From contig NZ_CP009438.1 in assembly GCF_000761215.1 (NCBI RefSeq), positions 5,039,501-5,103,500 of the forward strand: 64,000 nucleotides of DNA, written 5' to 3'. The notes beneath the pieces were generated by a model, which did no database searches, had not been told where the DNA came from, and saw only the letters and a program-made list of their open reading frames with translations. Position 1 is the stretch's first letter; every line of letters starts with the position of its first letter. This stretch comes from Streptomyces glaucescens (GTDB lineage Bacteria; Actinomycetota; Actinomycetes; Streptomycetales; Streptomycetaceae). The position numbers and the translations under genes were made by a program. Below are positions 43,471 to 52,276 of the stretch, in pieces.

Positions 43471-44136
43471 ATGCCCGCAGCCCGGGAGTCCCTGCTCGAC
43501 TCCGCATACGCGGCACTGGCGCGCCGGCCGTGGCCGGCGGTGCGGATGGTGGACGTGGCCGCGGCCGCCGGTGTGTCCCGGCAGACGCTCTACAACGAGT
43601 TCGGCGGCAAGGAAGGGCTCGCCCGGGCGCTGCTGCGGCGGGAGGCGGACGCCTATCTGGCCGGCGTCGAGCGGGCGCTCACCGCGCCGGCCGACCCACC
43701 GGGACGGCTCGCCGCCACCGCCGAGTGGATCACCATGGCGGCCGGGGAGAACGCGCTCGTCCGCGGGCTGATCACCGGCTGCTGGAGCGACCGGCTGCCC
43801 GCCCTGGGCCGCACCGCCGTGCCGTCCGCCGGAGCCGGGCCCGCACAGCGCCGCGCGGACGGTCCGCTGCCGTCGCCCGCGGATTTCGTGGCCCTGGTCC
43901 GCGACCGTGCCGTCGCCGTGCTGGCCGGGCCGGACGGGCCGGACGGCGGCGCGGCGGAAGCAGCCGAACTGGCCCGCAGCTGCGAGCTGGTGGTCCGGCT
44001 GGCGCTGTCCTGTGTGTCCGCCCCGCCGGGCGCGGGCGGAGTCGCCGGTCTGGTGCGCGGTGTCCTGCAGCGGCAGCCCGCCCGGGCGGAGTTCAGTGTG
44101 CCGAGCCGGACAGCTGGAGCCCGATCACCCCGATGA
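43471..44136 (+). CDS. TetR-family transcriptional regulator
   Basis: A 221-residue regulator. The N-terminal helix-turn-helix is clear (MVDVAAAAGVSRQTLYNEFGGKEGL, residues ~26-50); the ligand-binding half is Ala/Arg-rich and unclassified. GGGAGG lies 6 nt before the ATG. Its last 44 nt overlap the 3' end of the convergent SMR transporter gene, a natural candidate target, though regulation of it is inferred from position only. Confidence 0.88.
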   Translation: MPAARESLLDSAYAALARRPWPAVRMVDVAAAAGVSRQTLYNEFGGKEGLARALLRREADAYLAGVERALTAPADPPGRLAATAEWITMAAGENALVRGLITGCWSDRLPALGRTAVPSAGAGPAQRRADGPLPSPADFVALVRDRAVAVLAGPDGPDGGAAEAAELARSCELVVRLALSCVSAPPGAGGVAGLVRGVLQRQPARAEFSVPSRTAGARSPR

Positions 44137-44416
44137 TCACCAGACTGATGGAGACGATCTTCAGGGTGGAGACGATGTCACCGAGGAAGATCATGCCGTA
44201 GACGGCGGTCCCGGCGGCCCCGATCCCGGTCCACACCGCGTACGCCGGGCCCACGTCCAGCTTCTTCAGGGAGAGGGTCAGCAGGCCGAAGCTGCCGAGG
44301 GCGAACGCGGCGAAGGCGACGGTCGGCCAGAGCCGGGTGAAGCCGTGCGAGAGCTTGAGGCAGACGGCGAAACCGGTTTCCAGGAACCCGGCCACGATGA
44401 CCAGCAGCCACGCCAT
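44093..44416 (-). CDS. Small multidrug resistance (SMR) family transporter
   Basis: A 107-residue protein with four transmembrane helices and the key Glu in helix 1 (GFLETGFAVCLKLSHGFTRL). The LKxSHGFTRL segment favours the SugE/Gdx branch, which exports guanidinium, over the EmrE branch. The start has GGAGG 7 nt upstream. No guanidine riboswitch was recognised upstream. The 3' end overlaps the convergent TetR gene by 44 nt. Confidence 0.88.
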   Translation of the reverse strand: MAWLLVIVAGFLETGFAVCLKLSHGFTRLWPTVAFAAFALGSFGLLTLSLKKLDVGPAYAVWTGIGAAGTAVYGMIFLGDIVSTLKIVSISLVIIGVIGLQLSGSAH

Positions 44417-44468
44417 GTGCTGTCCTCCCGTACGTCCCCGTGGTCCCCGCGCGCACTGTGACCGCTTC

Positions 44469-44486
44469 GCCCGGCTTTGACCGGGC
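44469..44486 (-). terminator. Hairpin downstream of rsgA
   Basis: A 6-bp G+C stem (44469-44474 with 44481-44486) and 6-nt loop in the 133-nt gap between rsgA and the SMR gene. Confidence 0.45.
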
Positions 44487-44549
44487 TTGCTTCCGGCTCG
44501 CTGCGATTATGCCCTTACCGGACGCACCCCCCGCCAAACAACGCGGAGG

Positions 44550-45560
44550 TCAGTCGCCTTCCCGCGCCTCCCGCGTGGACAGCAGCCGACGCAGGGAGTA
44601 GAGCCGGGCGGCGTCGGCGTGGCCCTCGGCCACCCAGGCGTCCAGCGCGCAGTCCGGCTCGTCGTGGCTGCACGCACGCGGACAGCCCGCGGTGCCGGGC
44701 TCCAGGTCGGGGAACGCGTGGATGACCCGGGACGGGTCGATGTGGGCCAGGCCGAACGACCGTACCCCCGGGGTGTCGACCACCCAGCCGCCGGCGCCCG
44801 CCAGGGGCAGCGCCAGGGCGGAGGTCGTCGTGTGCCGGCCGCGGCCCGTCACCGCGTTGACGTGACCCGTGCTGCGCCGCCGCTCCTGCGGCACCAGCGC
44901 GTTCACCAGGGTCGTCTTGCCCACTCCGGAGTGCCCCACGAAGGCGGTGATCTTGCCGTCCAGGTGGGCGCGCACCCGGTCCGCCGCGTCGCCGTTCTCC
45001 AGCTCCTCGCGGCTGGTCACGACGTACGGGATGTCCAGGTCGCCGTACAGCTCGAGGAGCTTGTCCGGCGGGGCGAGGTCCGACTTCGTCATGACCAGCA
45101 GCGGGGTGAGGCCGCCGTCGTACGCGGCCACGAGGCAGCGGTCGATCAGCCGCGGGCGCGGCTCCGGGTCGGCCAGGGCGGTGACGATGGCGAGCTGGTC
45201 GGCGTTGGCGACGACCACCCTCTCGTACGGGTCGTCGTCGTCGGCCGTGCGGCGCAGCACCGAGCTGCGCTGCTCGATCCGGACGATCCGCGCGAGGGTG
45301 TCCTTCGTGCCCGAGAGGTCGCCGACCAGGGCCACCCGGTCGCCGACCACGGCCGCCTTGCGGCCCAGCTCACGGGCCTTCATCGCCAGGACCACGCGGT
45401 CCTCGACGAGACAGGTCAGGCGGCCCCGGTCGACGGTGAGGACCATGCCCTCGGCGGCGTCCTCGTGCTTGGGCCGGATGTTGGTGCGCGGCCGGTTGCC
45501 CTTGCGGTTGGGGCGGCTGCGGATGTCGTCCTCGTCGGTGTGCTTGCCGTAGCGGCGCAT
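44550..45560 (-). CDS. rsgA: Ribosome small-subunit-dependent GTPase RsgA
   Basis: A 336-residue circularly permuted GTPase. An N-terminal OB-like domain is followed by the G motifs in permuted order: TKSD (G4), GHSGVGKTTL (G1) and DTPGV (G3), then a C-terminal zinc finger (CPRACSHDEPDCAL). RsgA releases maturation factors from the 30S subunit. The first 35 residues are basic. It lies 16 nt after aroA and is presumably co-transcribed. Confidence 0.95.
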   Translation of the reverse strand: MRRYGKHTDEDDIRSRPNRKGNRPRTNIRPKHEDAAEGMVLTVDRGRLTCLVEDRVVLAMKARELGRKAAVVGDRVALVGDLSGTKDTLARIVRIEQRSSVLRRTADDDDPYERVVVANADQLAIVTALADPEPRPRLIDRCLVAAYDGGLTPLLVMTKSDLAPPDKLLELYGDLDIPYVVTSREELENGDAADRVRAHLDGKITAFVGHSGVGKTTLVNALVPQERRRSTGHVNAVTGRGRHTTTSALALPLAGAGGWVVDTPGVRSFGLAHIDPSRVIHAFPDLEPGTAGCPRACSHDEPDCALDAWVAEGHADAARLYSLRRLLSTREAREGD

Positions 45561-45576
45561 GACTTTCCCCGCGTCC

Positions 45577-46908
45577 CTACGCCCCGAGCATCCCGGTCCA
45601 CAGGTCGGGGAAGTCGGGCAGGGTCTTCGCCGTCGTGGCCACGTTCTCGATCAGCACTCCCTCGACGGCCAGGCCGAGGATGGCCCCGGCCGTGGCCATG
45701 CGGTGGTCCTCGTAGGTGTGGAAGACGCCGCCGTGCAGCGGACGCGGGCGGATGTGCAGGCCGTCGGCGGTCTCGGTGACGTCGCCGCCCAGCTCGTTGA
45801 TCTCCTTGGTGAGGGCCGCCAGACGGTCCGTCTCGTGCAGCCGCAGGTGCGCCACCCCGCGCAGCGTGGACGGGGAGTCGGCGAGCGCGGCGACCGCCGC
45901 GATGCCCGGGGTCAGCTCGCCGACCTCGCCGAGGTCGACATCGATGCCGTGGATCGCACCCGAACCGGTGAACCGCAGGCCGTACTCGGTCAGCTCGCAG
46001 GAGCCGCCCATCTCGGTGAAGATCTCCCGCAGCCGGTCACCGGGCTGGGTGGTGCGCGCCGGCCAGTCCGGGACGACCACCGTGCCACCGGTCACCAGCG
46101 CCGCCGCCAGGAACGGCTGGGCGTTGGACAGGTCCGGCTCGATCGTCAGGTCTCGGCCCAGCAGCGCGCCCGGCGTGACCCGCCAGACGTTCGGTTCGCC
46201 GCCCGACTCGGGCGTGTCCACCTGCGCGCCGACCGCGCGCAGCATGTCGACGGTCATCTGGATGTGCGGCAGCGACGGCAGCGTGGCCCCCACGTGCCGT
46301 ACCTCGACGCCCTGGTTGAACCGCGGCCCCGACAGCAGCAGCGCGGAGACGAACTGCGAGGACGAGGAGGCGTCGATCTCGACCCGGCCCCCGTCCAGGG
46401 CGCCCCCGCCGTGCACGGTCAGCGGCAGCGCGCCCCGGCCGTCGTCGTCGATCCGGGCGCCCAGCACCCGCAGCGCGTCGATGACGCCGTTCAGGGGCCG
46501 CTCGTACGACCTGGGGTCGCCGTCGAAGCGGACGGGGCCGTCGGCGAGCGCGGCGACCGGCGGCAGGAACCGCATCACCGTGCCGGCGTTGCCGACGTCG
46601 ACCGTGGCCGGGCCGCGCAGGCCGTTGGGGAGCACCCGCCAGGCCTCGCCCGTGACGTCACCGGCGCCCGCGCCGGCCGAGCTGGACGACACCGTCTCCT
46701 CGATCCCCACACCCATCGCGCGCAGGGCACCGGCCATCAGCAGGGTGTCACGGGAGCGCAGCGGGCGGCGCAGCCAGCCGGGTTCGCTCGCCAGGGCGGC
46801 GAGCACCAGGGCGCGGTTGGTGACCGACTTGGACCCCGGCACGTGGACCGTCGCGTCGACGGCTCCGCTCGCGTGCGGGGCGGGCCAGAGGGCAGGGTTC
46901 GGGGCCAT
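45577..46908 (-). CDS. aroA: 3-phosphoshikimate 1-carboxyvinyltransferase (EPSP synthase)
   Basis: A 443-residue enzyme of the shikimate pathway, condensing shikimate-3-phosphate with phosphoenolpyruvate. Motifs: PGSKSVTNRALVLAALA (phosphate-binding Lys) and VGNAGTVMRFLPP. TAAAGT 6 nt before the ATG at 46908 suggests leaderless transcription. It is followed by rsgA after 16 nt. Confidence 0.96.
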   Translation of the reverse strand: MAPNPALWPAPHASGAVDATVHVPGSKSVTNRALVLAALASEPGWLRRPLRSRDTLLMAGALRAMGVGIEETVSSSSAGAGAGDVTGEAWRVLPNGLRGPATVDVGNAGTVMRFLPPVAALADGPVRFDGDPRSYERPLNGVIDALRVLGARIDDDGRGALPLTVHGGGALDGGRVEIDASSSSQFVSALLLSGPRFNQGVEVRHVGATLPSLPHIQMTVDMLRAVGAQVDTPESGGEPNVWRVTPGALLGRDLTIEPDLSNAQPFLAAALVTGGTVVVPDWPARTTQPGDRLREIFTEMGGSCELTEYGLRFTGSGAIHGIDVDLGEVGELTPGIAAVAALADSPSTLRGVAHLRLHETDRLAALTKEINELGGDVTETADGLHIRPRPLHGGVFHTYEDHRMATAGAILGLAVEGVLIENVATTAKTLPDFPDLWTGMLGA

Positions 46909-46914
46909 GGGCCC

Positions 46915-46920
46915 ACTTTA
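46915..46920 (-). promoter_or_regulatory. -10-like hexamer for aroA
   Basis: TAAAGT on the minus strand, 6 nt before the ATG at 46908, within the locally A/T-rich TTATAAAGT. Confidence 0.55.
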
Positions 46921-46994
46921 TAAGGAGGGCGCCGGACCGGCTGTTCGCCGGGTGCGGCGCGGCCGGGACCCTCGCGCTCCGGCCGCGTGGGCGC

Positions 46995-47708
46995 TCACAG
47001 CCCCAGCAGCCAGCGGCCCCCGCCGATCAGCGAGCACAGCGACACCGCGTGGAACAGGAACAGCCACACCCCGGCCGGCGCGTGCGTCAGCCGGGACAGC
47101 TGGTCGGCGTCGGAGTCACCCGCTCCGCCCCGGGCGCGCTTCGACTGCAGCTCGAACGCCGGGCGCACGCCCCCCAGCAGCAGGAACCACACCACCGCGT
47201 ACGCGAACGCCGCCTGCACCTCGGGGCCGGTCAGCCAGGACACCAGCACGAACAGGCCGCCCGTCAGCACCACGGTCAGCGCGCCGTACGCGTTGCGGAT
47301 CATCACCAGCATCGCCAGCAGCAGCGCGGTCGCCAGCCACAGCAGCAGCGTGATGCGCCCGGCGCCGAGCAGCGCCGCCCCGCCGAGGCCCAGCAGCGGG
47401 GGCGCGGTGTACCCCGCGGCGGCGGTCAGGATCATGCCGAGGCCGTACGGCTTGCCGCGGCTGACGGTGAGGCCGCTGGTGTCGGAGTGCAGGCGTATGC
47501 CGGTGAGGGTGCGGCCGGTGAGCAGGGCGACCAGGCCGTGGCCGCCCTCGTGGGCGATGGTGATCGCGTTGCGGGACAGCCGCCACGGGCCGCGCGGGAC
47601 GGTCACGGCGAGCGCGGCGACCAGGGTGGCGATCACCACCCACAGACCGGGCTCGGGCTGGGTGCCGGCGAGTTCGTCCCAGAGGGAGGTCGCTGTGGTG
47701 CTGTCCAT
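46995..47708 (-). CDS. M50-type membrane metallopeptidase
   Basis: A 237-residue protein with six or so transmembrane helices and the zinc motif HEGGH (ITIAHEGGHGLVALLTG), typical of the compact M50B-like proteases of actinobacteria. The substrate is unknown; site-2 proteases cut membrane-embedded regulators. The ATG at 47708 is 51 nt from the divergent SRAP gene. It precedes aroA in the same direction by 86 nt, but aroA has its own promoter-like hexamer. Confidence 0.85.
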   Translation of the reverse strand: MDSTTATSLWDELAGTQPEPGLWVVIATLVAALAVTVPRGPWRLSRNAITIAHEGGHGLVALLTGRTLTGIRLHSDTSGLTVSRGKPYGLGMILTAAAGYTAPPLLGLGGAALLGAGRITLLLWLATALLLAMLVMIRNAYGALTVVLTGGLFVLVSWLTGPEVQAAFAYAVVWFLLLGGVRPAFELQSKRARGGAGDSDADQLSRLTHAPAGVWLFLFHAVSLCSLIGGGRWLLGL

Positions 47709-47759
47709 GATGGCCGGTGTGCTCCCTGTGGTCGGGCGGAGTCTGGCAGTGTGGCACGT

Positions 47760-48575
47760 ATGTGCGGACGGTATGCAGCGAGTCGTGGGCCCGAGGATCT
47801 CGCCGGGATCTTCGAGGTCGAGAAGTGGGAGCCCGAGGAGACACTGGCGCCCGACTACAACGTGGCGCCGACCAAGCAGGTCCACGCCGTTCTCGACCGC
47901 CCCCTGAAAGACGCGGACGACCCCCGTCCGGTTCGGCAGCTGCGCACGCTCACCTGGGGCCTCGTGCCGTCCTGGGCCAAGACCCCCGAGGGCGGCGCCC
48001 GGATGATCAACGCCCGCGCGGAGACCGTGCACGAGAAGCCCGCCTTCCGCCGCGCCTTCACCGCCCGGCGCTGCATCATCCCCGCCGACGGCTACTACGA
48101 GTGGGTCACCGGCAGGCAGGAGCGGGAACTGGAGGTCGAGGGGAAGCGGAAGCGGCCCCGCAAGCAGCCGTACTTCGTGCTGCCGGCCGACGGCTCCGTC
48201 TTCGCCATGGCCGGGATCTACGAGTTCTGGCGGGACCGCACCCTCCCCGACGACCATCCGCGGGCCTGGTGGGTCACCTGCTCGGTGATCACCACCGAGG
48301 CGGAGACGGACCCGCTCGCCGTCGCTCCCGCCGACGGCCCGCACGCGCTCGCCGAGATCCACCCCCGGATGCCGCTGATGCTGACCCCGGACCGCTGGGA
48401 CGCCTGGCTGGACCCGTCCCGCACCGACCCGGACGACCTGCGCGAGCTGCTGGCACCGCCCCCGCCCGGCCTGATGCGCGCCTATCCGGTGAGCACGGCC
48501 GTCAGCAACGTCCGCAACAACGGGCCGGAGCTGCTGAAGGAGCTGGAGGGCCCCGAGGAGGGCACACTCTTCTGA
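47760..48575 (+). CDS. SRAP/HMCES-family abasic-site protein (YedK-like)
   Basis: A 271-residue SOS-response-associated protein. The catalytic Cys2 is present (MCGRY at the N-terminus), with NVAPT, MINARAETV (active-site Asn/Arg/Glu), RRCIIPADGYYEW and PRMPLML carrying the His of the active site. The protein crosslinks abasic sites in single-stranded DNA through Cys2 after removal of Met1, which fixes the start at 47760. CAGTGT lies 7 nt upstream, suggesting a leaderless mRNA. The next hydrolase gene starts 1 nt after its stop. Confidence 0.95.
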   Translation: MCGRYAASRGPEDLAGIFEVEKWEPEETLAPDYNVAPTKQVHAVLDRPLKDADDPRPVRQLRTLTWGLVPSWAKTPEGGARMINARAETVHEKPAFRRAFTARRCIIPADGYYEWVTGRQERELEVEGKRKRPRKQPYFVLPADGSVFAMAGIYEFWRDRTLPDDHPRAWWVTCSVITTEAETDPLAVAPADGPHALAEIHPRMPLMLTPDRWDAWLDPSRTDPDDLRELLAPPPPGLMRAYPVSTAVSNVRNNGPELLKELEGPEEGTLF

Positions 48576-48576
48576 T

Positions 48577-49245
48577 GTGACGACCGAGATCATCAGCACG
48601 GACGCCGGAGACGCGCGCCTCACCTGGCACCGGGCGCGGAAGGCCCGGCTCGTCCTCGCCGTGAGCCATGGCGCGGGCGGCGGCATCGAGGCCCGCGACC
48701 TCCAGGCGCTGGCCGCCGCGCTGCCCGGGCACGGGATCACCGTCGCCCTGGTGGAACAGCCCTGGCGGGTGGCGGGGAAGCGGATGGCGCCCGCGCCGAA
48801 GACCCTGGACACCGGGTGGCGGGGCGTCTGGCCCGCCCTCGCCGGACAGGGCCTGCCGGTGGTCGCCGGCGGCCGCAGCGCGGGTGCGCGGGTGGCCTGC
48901 CGCACGGCGGCCGAGCTGGGCGCGGCCGGGGTGCTCGCGCTCGCCTTCCCGCTGCACCCGCCGGGCAAGCCGGAGAAGTCCCGCGCCGAGGAGCTGCTGG
49001 GCGCCGGGGTGTCCACGCTCGTGGTGCAGGGCGGCAACGACCCGTGGGGGAGGCCCGCGGAGTTCCCCGACGGCGACTTCGAGCTGGTGGAGGTGGCGTA
49101 CGCGGACCACGGCCTCGCCGTGCCGAAACGGGCGCCGCTGGATCAGGCGGAGGCGCTGGCGGTGGTCACGGACGCGGTCGTGAAGTGGGCCGGCGCGCTC
49201 GGACAGGGCGCCCGGGGCGAGCACCCCGGCGGGACACCTGGGTGA
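48577..49245 (+). CDS. Alpha/beta-hydrolase of the dienelactone/KANL3-like type
   Basis: A 222-residue cytosolic alpha/beta-hydrolase: VSHGAGGG near residue 30, nucleophile elbow GGRSAGAR, acid in VQGGNDPWG and His in YADHGLAVP. The substrate is unknown. It starts with GTG just after the SRAP gene stop, so the two are coupled. The last 15 codons fall within a G+C-rich imperfect repeat region that continues downstream. Confidence 0.85.
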   Translation: MTTEIISTDAGDARLTWHRARKARLVLAVSHGAGGGIEARDLQALAAALPGHGITVALVEQPWRVAGKRMAPAPKTLDTGWRGVWPALAGQGLPVVAGGRSAGARVACRTAAELGAAGVLALAFPLHPPGKPEKSRAEELLGAGVSTLVVQGGNDPWGRPAEFPDGDFELVEVAYADHGLAVPKRAPLDQAEALAVVTDAVVKWAGALGQGARGEHPGGTPG

Positions 49246-49464
49246 GCACTCGGACGTGGGCAGGGGCGGGCGCCCGGGGTGAGCACTCGGCGGAGAACCG
49301 CGGCGGGACACCTGGGTGAGCACTCGGGCGGAGGACCCCGGTGCGGCACCCGGGGAGCAAGGCGGGTGGGGGCGGACGCCCGGGTGAGCAGTCGGGCGGA
49401 GGACCCCGGTGCGGCACCCGGGTGAGCGTCCGTGACGGAGGACCCCGGTGGGGCACCCGGCGGG
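49229..49464 (+). repeat. Imperfect tandem repeats between the hydrolase gene and sigR
   Basis: An exact 25-bp repeat occurs at 49229-49253 and 49303-49327, and an exact 30-bp repeat at 49325-49354 and 49393-49422, with a third, diverged copy near 49434-49464. Periods are about 74 and 68 bp. The array starts in the last codons of the hydrolase gene and ends about 50 nt before the sigR promoter. The stretch 49246-49595 otherwise holds only that promoter. Confidence 0.8.
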
Positions 49465-49511
49465 GACCGGCACCGGGGCGGGAAGCCGGGCAAGGCCTCG
49501 GCGGGTGTCCG

Positions 49512-49537
49512 GGAATGCCCCGCCCGCGGCCGCTGTT
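49512..49537 (+). promoter_or_regulatory. Sigma-R autoregulatory promoter (sigRp2-type)
   Basis: GGAAT (49512-49516), 18 nt, GTT (49535-49537), an exact SigR consensus. Transcripts from here would cover the upstream ATG at 49596, allowing the longer sigma-R isoform. Confidence 0.85.
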
Positions 49538-49728
49538 GAGCCGGACAGAAGTGCTGACCACCAGCACCGACGCCGTAGGAGAGGAAGTCCGCCGCATGGG
49601 TTCGACCTTCTGCCCGAGCCGCAGCAGCCGTGCCGACCTGGACTGGACGGTGCTGCACGCGGCCAAGACCGCCCCGATCCGGGCGGCGGGCGGACCGGAT
49701 CGACAGGCGTCCCCGACCGTGGGTCGTC

Positions 49729-49734
49729 TATCCT
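49729..49734 (+). promoter_or_regulatory. Possible -10 of a second sigR promoter
   Basis: TATCCT lies 48 nt before the GTG at 49782, downstream of the long-isoform start. It fits the known sigRp1 position, but no convincing -35 or WhiB7-type A/T block is seen. Confidence 0.35.
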
Positions 49735-49781
49735 CCGATTCGAGGGGGACCGGTTTCGGTCTCGTCCGGAACAGCGAGGAG

Positions 49782-50476
<695 letters not shown>

Positions 50477-50480
<4 letters not shown>

Positions 50481-50779
50481 GCTGCGGAGAGCCGCACGAG
50501 ACGGACTGCAGTGAGGTCCTGGACCACCTGTACGAGTTCCTCGACAGCGAGATGCCGCCCCTCGACCGGGACAAGTTCCAGCACCACTTCGAGGAGTGCT
50601 CTCCCTGCCTGGAGAAGTACGGGCTGGAGCAGGCGGTGAAGAAGCTGGTCAAGCGGTGCTGCGGGCACGACGAGGTGCCGACCGACCTGCGCGCCAAGGT
50701 CATGGGGCGGATCGAGCTGATCCGTTCCGGCCAGACCGTGCCGGAGCACGACGTCACGGCGACGCCCCAGGAGTCCTGA
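50477..50779 (+). CDS. rsrA: Zinc anti-sigma factor RsrA
   Basis: A 100-residue ZAS-family anti-sigma factor. Zinc/redox residues match the S. coelicolor numbering: C3, C11, H37, C41, C44, C61 and C62, with the HxxxCxxC core HFEECSPC. Reduced zinc-RsrA binds SigR; disulfide formation releases it. The ATG overlaps the sigR stop. Confidence 0.97.
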
Positions 50780-50913
50780 GGCACCCGCGCCCCTCCCGGG
50801 GCACGGGGGCCCGCAGGCGGCACCCGGACGCCGGTCCCCAGGGCACCCGGCGTGTCCCGCCCGTCACCCGAATGTGCTAATCGGCCGACCATCGGTCCGC
50901 TCCCTCCCCCCGG

Positions 50914-50940
50914 CCGTCCTAGGCTCCGAGCCAGGACGGC
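50914..50940 (+). terminator. Stem-loop after rsrA containing a -10-like word
   Basis: CCGTCCT (50914-50920) pairs with AGGACGG (50933-50939), extended by GGCT/AGCC inside. It may end the sigR-rsrA transcript. TAGGCT (50920-50925) lies inside the hairpin and could be the -10 of the next gene, so the element may have two roles. Confidence 0.45.
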
Positions 50941-50968
50941 ACGGACGGGGGCTGGGGAGGGCGTCGGC

Positions 50969-52276
50969 ATGGAGGCGGTTCCGGCTCGGGCGAGGGCGTA
51001 CGTCGCCGGAGTGGCCCTCGGCGCGCTGAGCTGTCTGGCGCCGCTGTCCACGGGCCGCGTCCCGTGGTGGGCGATCGCGCTGCTCGCGGCGCTGCACACC
51101 TGCGGTGAGCGGATCACCGGCCGCCGGGCGCCGGGCGCCTGTCACCCCGTCCTGCTGGCCGGTGCCTTCCTGCTGTCGCCGCCCGCCGCCGCCCTGGTCG
51201 CGGTGCCCGGGGCGCTGCTGTCCCGGGTCGAGCAGCGGCCCGCGGCCCTGCGCCGCGTCTGGCGGGCAGCCGAACTGGTGCTCGCCGTCTGGGCCGCGGC
51301 ACGGGTGTTCCGGGCACTGGGCGGACCGCAGGCGGTGGGGGCCGCCGACTTCCCGTACGCGCTGCTGCCCGCCGCGGCCGCGGTGCCCGTCTTCTGCGCG
51401 GTGCTCGCCCTCCTCGACGGCAGCGTCCTGGTGCTCGCCGAGCACGTGCCGCCGCGCCGGGCCTGGCGTGGGCTGTTCGCGCGCTCACTCGCCCCGCTGG
51501 CCGTGCACGCACTGGCCGGGCTGATGATGGCCGTGCTGTGGCGCAGCCCCTACGGGCCGGCCGCCGCGCTGCTGGTGCTCCTGCCGATGTGCGTCTCCTG
51601 GTGGGCCTTCGCCCAGTACCACCGCGAACAGGCCGCCCACCAGGCCACCATCCGGGCCCTCGTGCAGGCCGTCGACATCAAGGACGGCTACACCCGCGGC
51701 CACGGCGAGCGGGTCGGGCAGGCCTCGATGATGATCGCCCGCGAGCTGGGCATGGACGACGAGCGCGTCGAGGTCCTGCGGTTCGCGGGCATCCTGCACG
51801 ACGTGGGCAAGCTAGGCGTCCCCACCCGGCTGCTGCGCAAGGAGGGGCCGCTGACCCCCGAGGAGCGGCGGATCATCGAACTGCACCCGGAGTACGGGCA
51901 CGAGATGGTGCGGGGCATCTCCTTCCTCGGCGAGGCCCGGGCCGCCGTGCTCCACCACCACGAGCGGATGGACGGCAGCGGCTATCCCTACGGGCTCGTC
52001 GGTGGCCAGATCCCCGAGTCCGCGCGGGTCGTGGCCGTCGCCGACGCCTTCGACGCCATGACCTCCACCCGGTCCTACCGGCGGGCCCGCCCGGTCCCGG
52101 CGGCGCTCGCGGAACTGGAGCGGTGCGCCGGGTCGCAGTTCGACCCGCGGATGGTCGAAGCGCTGGTCCAGGCCCTGGGGAAGTACGGCTGGCGTCCCGC
52201 GGTGACCGCCGACGAGGTCCCGGCACCCCGGCCGCCCACCGCGCCCGTGCCCGGCCGGGAAGGGGCCCACCGGTGA
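50969..52276 (+). CDS. Membrane HD-GYP-domain protein
   Basis: 435 residues from ATG 50969 (GGGGAGG 8 nt upstream). The N-terminal ~225 residues form several transmembrane helices. The C-terminal HD-GYP domain has H245, H277-D278 (LHDVGK) and the signature HHERMDGSGYP (about 330-340), so metal binding and phosphodiesterase activity against cyclic dinucleotides are plausible. It follows rsrA after 189 nt. The stop overlaps the start of a second HD protein. Confidence 0.9.
   Translation: MEAVPARARAYVAGVALGALSCLAPLSTGRVPWWAIALLAALHTCGERITGRRAPGACHPVLLAGAFLLSPPAAALVAVPGALLSRVEQRPAALRRVWRAAELVLAVWAAARVFRALGGPQAVGAADFPYALLPAAAAVPVFCAVLALLDGSVLVLAEHVPPRRAWRGLFARSLAPLAVHALAGLMMAVLWRSPYGPAAALLVLLPMCVSWWAFAQYHREQAAHQATIRALVQAVDIKDGYTRGHGERVGQASMMIARELGMDDERVEVLRFAGILHDVGKLGVPTRLLRKEGPLTPEERRIIELHPEYGHEMVRGISFLGEARAAVLHHHERMDGSGYPYGLVGGQIPESARVVAVADAFDAMTSTRSYRRARPVPAALAELERCAGSQFDPRMVEALVQALGKYGWRPAVTADEVPAPRPPTAPVPGREGAHR

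Noticed and set aside
44417..44549. Guanidine riboswitch before the SMR gene
   Set aside because: I looked for the mini-ykkC paired ACGR hairpins and the ykkC-III core; only a simple hairpin (rsgA terminator) and one unpaired GGGGACGTACGGG stretch are present.
49229..49464. CRISPR array
   Set aside because: Repeats are imperfect, contiguous in places, G+C-rich and lack unique evenly sized spacers; no cas genes are nearby.
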